Shown piece by piece: positions 7,807-14,090 of a stretch of DNA of 14,090 nt (its first letter is position 1; every line of letters starts with the position of its first letter). A model generated the notes under the pieces. That model was not told the DNA's origin and ran no database searches. It worked only from the letters and a program-made list of their open reading frames with translations. Source of the DNA: Chitinophagaceae bacterium (lineage in GTDB: Bacteria > Bacteroidota > Bacteroidia > Chitinophagales > Chitinophagaceae); the NCBI GenBank assembly GCA_019454915.1, contig JACFNM010000001.1, positions 1 to 14,090 of the forward strand, given 5' to 3'. Both the position numbers and the translations under genes were made by a program.

Positions 7807-8694
7807 TTATTGGATGTTTAAGAGGTGGTGTTTCTTATAGTGGCTGGGCGTGTAACCGGTTATCCTTTTAAATGTGGTTGAAAAATGCTGGGAGGAATAA
7901 AATCCTGTTTCCAGGGCAATGTCCGTAAGATTAATGTTTCGTTGAAGTAATTTGATGCCTTCCCTGACGCGCAGGTTGATCAGATAATGGATAGGCGAGA
8001 AGCCTGAATAGCTCTTGAATTTTTCATTGAATCCCGTAGGGCTAAGCCCGGCCAACGCCGCCATTTCTTCTACTGTCCATTGATAAGACGGCTTTTGCTG
8101 CAACATCGTTTCCAGGTTCTTTAGAGAAGGCGGAAACTCCCGGGACGCCGGGTTTTGCTGCAGGATACATCTCGCTAGTTTGATCAGCAAATTATCTAAT
8201 TGATGAAGGATAATTGCTTGATAGCCCATTTGCCTTTGGGATAACTCTTCGTAAATCAATTTAAAAGATTTATCCGCTTCGGGAAATTGCTTGATGACGG
8301 GATTGGTATTACGGTATATTATTTTTTTGAGGGGAACTTGCTTGTTTCTTTTCTGCGTCAGGCCTTCATTATTTGTTTTATTACTTCTTTGAATATAGTC
8401 CTGCCTGATTTGTATCCAGCAGAATCTCCCGATTTCCAATACGCTGTTAGGACTTCCCAACGACTGATGGGGAAGCACGACAATGGTATGACCGGGCAAT
8501 AAATGATATAATCCGTTATCAATCATCCACTCAAATTTTCCGTCAATGATGTGATAGATGCTCAGGTATCCGGAGGCTTTTACCGGAAATGAATCCGGGC
8601 GGGCGATACTATTTTTTTGATATCCAAATTGATTGACAAACGGAAGTTCTTCCAGTTCCATTGAATAACCTTGTTGAAAAAAATAGGAGTGCAT
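7807..8694 (-). CDS. AraC-family transcriptional regulator with cupin-like sensor domain
   Basis: This is a cytoplasmic one-component regulator. Residues ~1-130 look like the AraC ligand-binding, cupin-like domain (short beta strands, YHLLPGHTIVVLPHQ at 63-77), which in this family binds a small sugar or sugar acid. A helical linker precedes the C-terminal double helix-turn-helix (~206-288). Its first helix-turn-helix reads WTVEEMAALAGLS and its second, LTDIALETGFYSSQHFST, runs into FKRITGYTPSHYKK, the classic AraC signature. The ATG at 8692-8694 is used here; a start at Met12 (MELEELPF) is possible. It is divergent from the SusC-like gene across 193 bases and co-directional with the two enzyme genes, so it most probably controls the transporter and/or enzymes. 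No clear repeated operator was found by eye. Confidence 0.92.
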   Translation of the reverse strand: MHSYFFQQGYSMELEELPFVNQFGYQKNSIARPDSFPVKASGYLSIYHIIDGKFEWMIDNGLYHLLPGHTIVVLPHQSLGSPNSVLEIGRFCWIQIRQDYIQRSNKTNNEGLTQKRNKQVPLKKIIYRNTNPVIKQFPEADKSFKLIYEELSQRQMGYQAIILHQLDNLLIKLARCILQQNPASREFPPSLKNLETMLQQKPSYQWTVEEMAALAGLSPTGFNEKFKSYSGFSPIHYLINLRVREGIKLLQRNINLTDIALETGFYSSQHFSTTFKRITGYTPSHYKKHHLLNIQ

Positions 8695-8887
8695 AGAGGT
8701 GAGTTTGTTTTGGTGATGGTGAACAGTTGCACTATTAAAGTAAAGAAAATTTATGATTCTATCTGTATAAATTTCAACATTGTAGTTTTTTGGAAGTTTT
8801 GCTTAGAGATAATTTTTACTTTCGGAATGGTGTTTTGGATTCGACTGTTTCTTTTGTAACGATATTATTTACCAAATAACCTGCTGT
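8695..8887. promoter_or_regulatory. Divergent AraC/SusC intergenic control region
   Basis: This AT-rich gap of 193 bases lies between two divergent genes and must hold at least the SusC promoter. The best candidate by eye is TACTTTCG at 8817-8824, one mismatch from the Bacteroidota -7 consensus TAnnTTTG, with a TTTTG at 8797-8801 upstream. The spacing (15 bases) is shorter than the usual ~19-21, so the assignment is tentative. No convincing -7 element was found for the AraC direction and no clear direct or inverted repeat for AraC binding. A short open frame through it (8671-8859) looks like chance. Confidence 0.4.
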
Positions 8888-11800
8888 ATGGAAGTTCCAA
8901 ATAAGCTACCGGTTTCGGGGAAGCCCTATGCATTGCTTCTCTCTTTTCTGTTCTTTTTTACCGCTACTTTTTCTCAAACTATCACCGGTCGTGTTAGCGA
9001 TGTGGAAGGGAAGCCTCTTGCATCCGTAACGATTACGGTTAAAGGTACAACCAACGTAACTGTTTCTGATGCTTCGGGTAATTATTCGATCCATGCCGAC
9101 GGGAATGCTACGCTGGTTTTTAGCTCGGTAGGGTTCGCTACGCTTGAAGTTCCTGTAAATAACAGAAGTGTTATTGATGTAGGTTTGAAATCTACAGCCA
9201 GGAGTATGGATGAAGTAGTAGTAACGGCTCTGGGTATTTCAAAACAGGCAAGAGGATTGGGCTATGCAGTGGCAAACGTAAAACCTGATGAACTGACGAT
9301 TAACCGGACGCCCAATGTTATGAATGCGCTGCAGGGTAAAATTGCCGGTGTTAATATTTCCTCTATGGGTACGGGTCCAGGGGGGACTTCCAAGATCAGG
9401 ATAAGGGGACAATCTTCTATCGGCGGACAAAACAATCCGTTGATTGTAATAAACGGCGTGCCCATTGATAATACCAATTTTAATGATAATGCAGTTTCTG
9501 TAAAAGGCGGTGGTATTTATGCAGACGGAGGTGACGGGCTCTCCAGCATTAATCCGGATGACATTGAAAGCATGACCGTTCTAAAAGGTGCGCCTGCAGC
9601 AGCATTGTATGGTTCCCGTGCACAGAATGGGGTAATCATGATTACAACCAAAACAAAGGGAAAAGAAAAGGGGATTGGGGTTACCTATAATTTAAATGCC
9701 ATGATGGAGTCACCGCTGGACTTTTCGGATTATCAGATGGTCTATGGTCAGGGAGAAGGAGGAGTGAGACCAACTGCACCTAATCCTACTTCCGGAGAAT
9801 GGTCTTTCGGTGAAAAGTTTGCTCCAGGCATGACGCAGATACTTTATAACAATCTTCAGGTTCCTTATGAGCCGCAACCCAGCAGGATCAAAAACTTCTA
9901 CCGGACCGGGCAGAACATTTCCAATACCGTAGCTTTTCAGGCGACCGGCGAAAAAGGAGGGCTTCATCTTTCCCTGAACAATACGGATAACCTGGGCATC
10001 ATGCCGAATAACCGGTTTAACAGAAAGACGATGAATCTTGGTTTTAGTTATGGTTTATCAGATAAGCTGAGTTTTGCCGGCAACATTAATTATTCAAGAG
10101 AGGATAATAAGAATCCGCCTAACATAGGTAATCAGGATAATACTATTCCTACTACTCTGATGGCATTGTCTAATTCAATGCCGTTGAAAATCCTCGAAGA
10201 AAATAAGTATAATGCGGATGGAGATGAATACATCTATTCCCGGTTCCAGAACCGGACAAATCCTTACTGGGTATTGTCCGAACAATTTCACAATATCAAA
10301 AGAGACAGGATTTTCGGTAATATTTCTGTAAAATACGATTTACTGAGTTGGCTTTATGTACAGGGAAGATTTGGTCAGGATTTTTGGTCGAGAGATGAAG
10401 ATGTAAATAATTTTCCGACTGGTCAGGCTTCCCGTGCCAAGGTACCGGGTTTTGCAAATGGAGTTTACACGCAGGATACACGTCGTTTCCGTGAGACAAA
10501 CCTGGATTTTCTGGCGGCAGCCGAAAAGCAGTTTGGAGACCTGGATATGACGATAACCGCAGGAGCCAACCAAATGCGGCGTCGTTCTGATATCAATAAT
10601 GTAGTTGTCACTGATTTCTTCATCAGAGGACTTTATACCGTGCAAAACGGAAGAGCCAAGGAGCCTGTATATACTTTGGTTGAACAGGGTGTTAACTCGG
10701 TTTATGGGTCTGCGGAGCTATCCTGGCAAAGAACTTTTTATTTGAATGGTACTGTTCGCAAGGACTGGTTCTCCACTTTATCGCGAGATAATATGGGTAT
10801 ATTATATCCGTCCGTTTCCGGATCTTATGTGTTTTCAGAGAATTTGAGAAGCGCTGCATGGCTGAATTTCGGTAAGATCAGGATTGGATATGCAGAAGTG
10901 GGAAGCGATGGAGCCGTGGGGCCCTATTCAAATCAGTTGTTTTACGGAGTGAGTGCAAATATGATTAATAACCCTTCAGGCGTCCCGGTACCTTTGGCTT
11001 CCAGTGGGTCAGGTATTCCCAATGCAAACCTGAGGCCAAGCCGGGTGGCAGAAACAGAAATCGGATTGGAATTGAGAATGTTTGACAGCAGGTTGAACCT
11101 CGACTTTGCTGCTTATCGGAAGATAACCTCAGATCAGATTGTTGCTTCTCAGGTTTCCGATGCATCCGGATTTACCTCTACAAGCATTAATAGTGGTAAG
11201 AGCCGGAATTTGGGATTTGAGGCTTTAGTCAATGTAGGTATTATAGATAATGCTGCTTTCAGGTGGGATTTTACAGCTAATGTATCCTATAATAAAACAA
11301 AGGTACTGAGTATATTAACGAGCACTCCCGGAGAAAAAATCACCATTGCAACTCATGCCTTCAACGGCGAAGTACGACACGTGGTCGGAGAAGAAATGGG
11401 TCAAATTGCAGGCTTTGGCTATAATCGAAATGAAAAAGGTCAACGGATTTTCCTGGAGAACGGATTACCGCAAAGGACACCTGGTTTGGTGTTGTTTGGG
11501 AGTGCGCTGCCAAAATGGATAGGCGGGTTTACGAATAGTTTTGTGTATAAAGGAATCCATTTTTCTGCACTGATTGATTTCAAACTTGGCAACAAGGTAT
11601 TATCCGGAACCAATTTCAATGCTGTCAGACATGGATTACACAAAATGACGCTTGAGGGCAGGGAAGGCGGCTTTGTAGGCGAGGGTGTCAGTGTGGATGG
11701 TAGTGTTAATACGGCTGTAGCACCTGTACAGACATACTGGGAACATTTGCGCTCACAGGCTTTGGTGGAAGCCGTAATTTATGACGGCGGTTACTGGAAA

Positions 11801-12031
11801 TTGCGGCAACTGGCGCTGGGGTATGATTTCACCAAATTTATTCCAGGCAGTTGGCCATTTAAAGGCGTGAAGCTGGATTTAGTTGCCAGCAATGTACTCA
11901 TGATTAAGAAATGGATTGATAATATAGATCCCGAATCCTTTGGACTTGCTTCGGATAATCAGGTGGGCATGGAGTCGCCGGGAGTTCCTACAACGAGAGG
12001 TGTTGGTCTGAATCTGAATATTAATTTCTAA
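8888..12031 (+). CDS. SusC/RagA-family TonB-dependent outer-membrane transporter
   Basis: This is a 22-strand type outer-membrane barrel that imports oligosaccharides or other nutrients with its SusD partner, driven by TonB. A Sec signal (hydrophobic 15-28, ending at FSQ) is followed by a carboxypeptidase-regulatory-like domain (~32-101, ITGRVSDVEGKPL). Next come a TonB-box-like MDEVVVTALG (107-116) and the plug domain (~118-255), with IRIRG (170-174), PLIVINGVPID and the SusC signature ALYGSRAQNGVIMITTK (239-255). The rest is barrel, ending in the terminal Phe of LNLNINF that outer-membrane insertion expects. There is no STN signalling domain before the regulatory-like domain, so regulation by an anti-sigma partner of this transporter is unlikely, which fits the AraC neighbour. 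At 1047 residues it is of usual family length. The ligand cannot be read from sequence. Confidence 0.96.
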   Translation: MEVPNKLPVSGKPYALLLSFLFFFTATFSQTITGRVSDVEGKPLASVTITVKGTTNVTVSDASGNYSIHADGNATLVFSSVGFATLEVPVNNRSVIDVGLKSTARSMDEVVVTALGISKQARGLGYAVANVKPDELTINRTPNVMNALQGKIAGVNISSMGTGPGGTSKIRIRGQSSIGGQNNPLIVINGVPIDNTNFNDNAVSVKGGGIYADGGDGLSSINPDDIESMTVLKGAPAAALYGSRAQNGVIMITTKTKGKEKGIGVTYNLNAMMESPLDFSDYQMVYGQGEGGVRPTAPNPTSGEWSFGEKFAPGMTQILYNNLQVPYEPQPSRIKNFYRTGQNISNTVAFQATGEKGGLHLSLNNTDNLGIMPNNRFNRKTMNLGFSYGLSDKLSFAGNINYSREDNKNPPNIGNQDNTIPTTLMALSNSMPLKILEENKYNADGDEYIYSRFQNRTNPYWVLSEQFHNIKRDRIFGNISVKYDLLSWLYVQGRFGQDFWSRDEDVNNFPTGQASRAKVPGFANGVYTQDTRRFRETNLDFLAAAEKQFGDLDMTITAGANQMRRRSDINNVVVTDFFIRGLYTVQNGRAKEPVYTLVEQGVNSVYGSAELSWQRTFYLNGTVRKDWFSTLSRDNMGILYPSVSGSYVFSENLRSAAWLNFGKIRIGYAEVGSDGAVGPYSNQLFYGVSANMINNPSGVPVPLASSGSGIPNANLRPSRVAETEIGLELRMFDSRLNLDFAAYRKITSDQIVASQVSDASGFTSTSINSGKSRNLGFEALVNVGIIDNAAFRWDFTANVSYNKTKVLSILTSTPGEKITIATHAFNGEVRHVVGEEMGQIAGFGYNRNEKGQRIFLENGLPQRTPGLVLFGSALPKWIGGFTNSFVYKGIHFSALIDFKLGNKVLSGTNFNAVRHGLHKMTLEGREGGFVGEGVSVDGSVNTAVAPVQTYWEHLRSQALVEAVIYDGGYWKLRQLALGYDFTKFIPGSWPFKGVKLDLVASNVLMIKKWIDNIDPESFGLASDNQVGMESPGVPTTRGVGLNLNINF

Positions 12032-12041
12032 ACTGCTTTTT

Positions 12042-13571
12042 ATGAAAAAGATATTGATACCTGTTCTTGCTATCATCCTTGTCTCTTCCTGTACTAAAGA
12101 ACTGGAAGAATTGAATGTCAATAAAACCAGCCCTACCAGCGTAAACCCGACGTTCCTGCTTAACACAGCTATTCTGAATTCTGCTTTTAACGGTGCTTCT
12201 GTAATGATGGATATGGGAGTGGTACAACAAATAGTAGCGCCTTTTGGCGGTGTGCTTGCTGGCGCCAATTTTAATCAGGATATCAGGGATAATACCGGGT
12301 CTCTCTGGCACAGCTATTTTCAGGGTGCAGTGAAGCAAACGTATGATATTATTTCTACTACACGAGATAACCCGGATAGAAGTAATTTGTATAATATGGC
12401 GAGGATATTCAGAGCCTTTGCCTATTTGATCTTAACGGATGAATATGGAGATATTCCCTATACTCAGGGAGGAGCGGGATATAAGGAACAGATCTTTTTC
12501 CCTTCTTATGATAAGCAGTCTGATATCTATGCTGACATCATTAAAGAACTCAGGGAAGCCGGTGCTGCTTTAGATAACTCAAAAGCGATTGAGAGCGCAG
12601 ATTTGTTGTATGCCGGGAATATCAGCAAGTGGAAAAAGTTTGCTAATTCAGTATTGCTACGGGCCGGTATGCGGTTGAGTAAAGTTGATCCGTCAAGAGC
12701 GCAGACGATTGTGCAGGAAGCAGCAGGCAAGGAATTGATATTGCAAAATGAAGATAATGCCTATGTAAGGCATGATGTAACCTATACGATGCCAATTGGG
12801 GGTATGCTCAATTCCACTGAAGCGGCTAATTTCTACCTGACTAAACCTTTTGTTGATCAGTTGAAAAATACGAACGATCCCCGCTTGTCTGCTATTGCCA
12901 TCCGGTATAAGGGAGCAAAGTCCGGTCCGGAGCAGACGGTAGGGAATAGCTCTTCAGCGGCAGCGGATCAGATTGGGATGCCGATGGGCTTTAACAGTGT
13001 TTCGATAGTTGCCCAGGCGCAGTCTGACGGACTGGCAAGTTTTTATGATTACAGTCAGGCAGACAGGCGAAGAATAGTTAAATCAACTTCTCCCACATTT
13101 TATGTGACTGCTTCACAGACGAATTTATTATTGGCTGAAGCCAGATTCAGAGGATGGATAACAACAAGTTCGGTAGAGCAGTATTATGAAGATGGTATTG
13201 CTGCGCACATGGGTCAGATGGCACAGTATGATGCAGCATCTGCTGTGTCTGCAGGCGATCAGGCTGCTTATATTGCTGCAAATCCTCTGGAAGCAGGAAA
13301 AGAACTTGAACAGATCAATACCCAGTACTGGATTTCCTCTTTCTTAAACGGGCCTGAGGCTTTTGCCAATTTCAGAAGAAGTGGTTATCCTGCTCTTACC
13401 CCCAATCCTTATGGACAGCCCAATAATCCGGATGTTCCTCAGGGAACCTTCATCAGGCGTATGACCTATCCTCTGTCCGAAATATCTTCCAATTCCGAAC
13501 ATCTGGATGCGGCAATAGCAAACCAGGGTCCGGATAAATTAAGCACAAGGATATGGTGGGATAAGGAGTAG
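12042..13571 (+). CDS. SusD/RagB-family outer-membrane lipoprotein (SusD-like_2 type)
   Basis: This is a surface substrate-binding lipoprotein that caps the SusC-like barrel. The signal peptide ends in the lipobox VSSC with C17 as the lipidated cysteine. Family features are the TPR-like helix with TDEYGDIPY (132-140), DIYADIIKEL (161-170) and the segment YAGNISKWKKFANSVLLRAG (190-209). The C-terminal stretches GYPALTPNPYG and IRRMTYPLSEISSN match the SusD-like_2 (SusD-like superfamily) group rather than classic SusD. The gene starts 10 bases after the SusC stop, so the two are almost certainly co-transcribed. At 509 residues it is of usual length. The ligand is unknown. No strong terminator is visible in the 126 bases after it. 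Confidence 0.95.
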   Translation: MKKILIPVLAIILVSSCTKELEELNVNKTSPTSVNPTFLLNTAILNSAFNGASVMMDMGVVQQIVAPFGGVLAGANFNQDIRDNTGSLWHSYFQGAVKQTYDIISTTRDNPDRSNLYNMARIFRAFAYLILTDEYGDIPYTQGGAGYKEQIFFPSYDKQSDIYADIIKELREAGAALDNSKAIESADLLYAGNISKWKKFANSVLLRAGMRLSKVDPSRAQTIVQEAAGKELILQNEDNAYVRHDVTYTMPIGGMLNSTEAANFYLTKPFVDQLKNTNDPRLSAIAIRYKGAKSGPEQTVGNSSSAAADQIGMPMGFNSVSIVAQAQSDGLASFYDYSQADRRRIVKSTSPTFYVTASQTNLLLAEARFRGWITTSSVEQYYEDGIAAHMGQMAQYDAASAVSAGDQAAYIAANPLEAGKELEQINTQYWISSFLNGPEAFANFRRSGYPALTPNPYGQPNNPDVPQGTFIRRMTYPLSEISSNSEHLDAAIANQGPDKLSTRIWWDKE

Positions 13572-13697
13572 AGATAAAAAGGTTTTTTGGGTAATATACT
13601 TGAATTTATTCGTGTAAATATGGATTAGAAATTGAAAGACTTATTTCTTAACTTTATCATTGTTCAAGCTATGCTTTGATTTTTTTCTTCTCATTTT

Positions 13698-14090
13698 ATG
13701 CATGCAAACTATACCGATGAACGGGAACTTGTGAGAGGTATCAGGAATAGTGATGTGTCAGCTTATGATACGTTGTATTGGCGATATCATGAAGTTGTAT
13801 ATCTGAATATTATTAAGCTGGTTAAGGATACAGAAGCTGCCAGGGATATTTTGCAGGATGTTTTTGTTGCGTTGTGGACGAAAAGGGATTCACTTTGTCC
13901 TGACAAGAGTATTGGAGGCTGGCTTTTCATGACCAGCTATCATAAAAGCATAGATTATGTAAGACAAAAAGTGATAGTTCCATTTATTGAACATCGGGAG
14001 AGTTTGATAGATGAAATAATAGATTGTTTTGAAGAAGACAGGAGTCCGGATCGGTTCAGTTTGATTGAAGAGGCGATAAATCAACTGTCT
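13698..14090 (+). CDS. ECF RNA polymerase sigma-70 factor, N-terminal part (3' end outside window)
   Basis: The frame opens at ATG 13698 and runs without a stop through the window end (131 codons). Region 2 is clear: YDTLYWRYHEVVYLNIIKLV (23-42), then EAARDILQDVFVALW (46-60), the core-binding segment, and GGWLFMTSYHKSIDYVRQK (73-91), the -10 recognition segment. The end, FSLIEEAINQLS, matches the start of region 4 in Bacteroidota extracytoplasmic-function sigma factors, which usually work with a FecR-type anti-sigma and a SusC-like transporter carrying an STN domain. Because the upstream SusC lacks STN and is 126 bases plus a gene away, this sigma factor more likely opens the next locus. A TATGCTTTG at 13670-13678 resembles a -7 element with one extra spacer base. 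A start 2 codons further in is not available, so this ATG is favoured. Confidence 0.9.
   Translation, partial: MHANYTDERELVRGIRNSDVSAYDTLYWRYHEVVYLNIIKLVKDTEAARDILQDVFVALWTKRDSLCPDKSIGGWLFMTSYHKSIDYVRQKVIVPFIEHRESLIDEIIDCFEEDRSPDRFSLIEEAINQLS

Noticed and set aside
8671..8859. 62-residue + strand frame spanning the AraC start and the intergenic gap
   Set aside because: It overlaps the AraC start antisense, has a hydrophobic AT-driven composition and no recognisable feature. A tiny membrane peptide cannot be strictly excluded.
11879..12338. Overlapping minus-strand frames (129 and 105 residues) across the SusC/SusD junction
   Set aside because: Both are antisense to the end of SusC and start of SusD, whose frames are certain; there is no family resemblance.
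13600..13620. ATTTA/TAAAT inverted repeat after SusD as a terminator
   Set aside because: The stem is only 5 A/T pairs and there is no following T-run.
13698..14090. The ECF sigma factor as the regulator of the SusCD pair in this window
   Set aside because: The SusC here has no STN signalling domain, no anti-sigma gene lies between them, and an AraC gene already sits divergent to SusC.

Overview
The window looks like chromosomal DNA of a Bacteroidota bacterium, most probably Chitinophagaceae-like. Reasons are the SusC/SusD outer-membrane pair, the general lack of strong Shine-Dalgarno sites, a cupin/AraC regulator, and the combination of a twin-arginine exported enolase-superfamily enzyme with a lipoprotein cytochrome-type dehydrogenase. 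The genus is not resolved. No mobile element, RNA gene or CRISPR array was seen, and no stretch longer than 300 bases lacks a gene.

Left arm, + strand (1-5164): the C-terminal end of one neutral-ceramidase-like hydrolase (cut by the window edge), then a complete second paralogue, then a 1027-residue lipoprotein. The lipoprotein has a beta-propeller-like dehydrogenase domain, a helical-repeat middle and a C-terminal CxxCH cytochrome c domain. A hairpin with a T-run at 5174-5218, oriented for the minus strand, separates this arm from the convergent minus-strand genes.

Middle, - strand (5257-8694): read in transcription order, a cupin/AraC-type regulator, an exported RraA-fold protein (possible class II pyruvate aldolase) and a Tat-exported enolase-superfamily enzyme (possible sugar-acid dehydratase). 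The last two are 35 bases apart and look co-transcribed.

Right arm, + strand (8888-14090): a SusC-like TonB-dependent transporter and a SusD-like (SusD-like_2 type) lipoprotein 10 bases apart, transcribed divergently from the AraC gene. The 5' part of an ECF sigma factor follows, cut by the window end, and probably opens the next locus.

Together the genes read as a nutrient-acquisition locus without any glycoside hydrolase or polysaccharide lyase in view. Every complete enzyme carries an export signal (Sec, lipoprotein or Tat). The most interesting reading, which is inference, is a periplasmic oxidation / dehydration / aldol-cleavage route for a sugar or sugar acid brought in by SusCD and sensed by the AraC protein.
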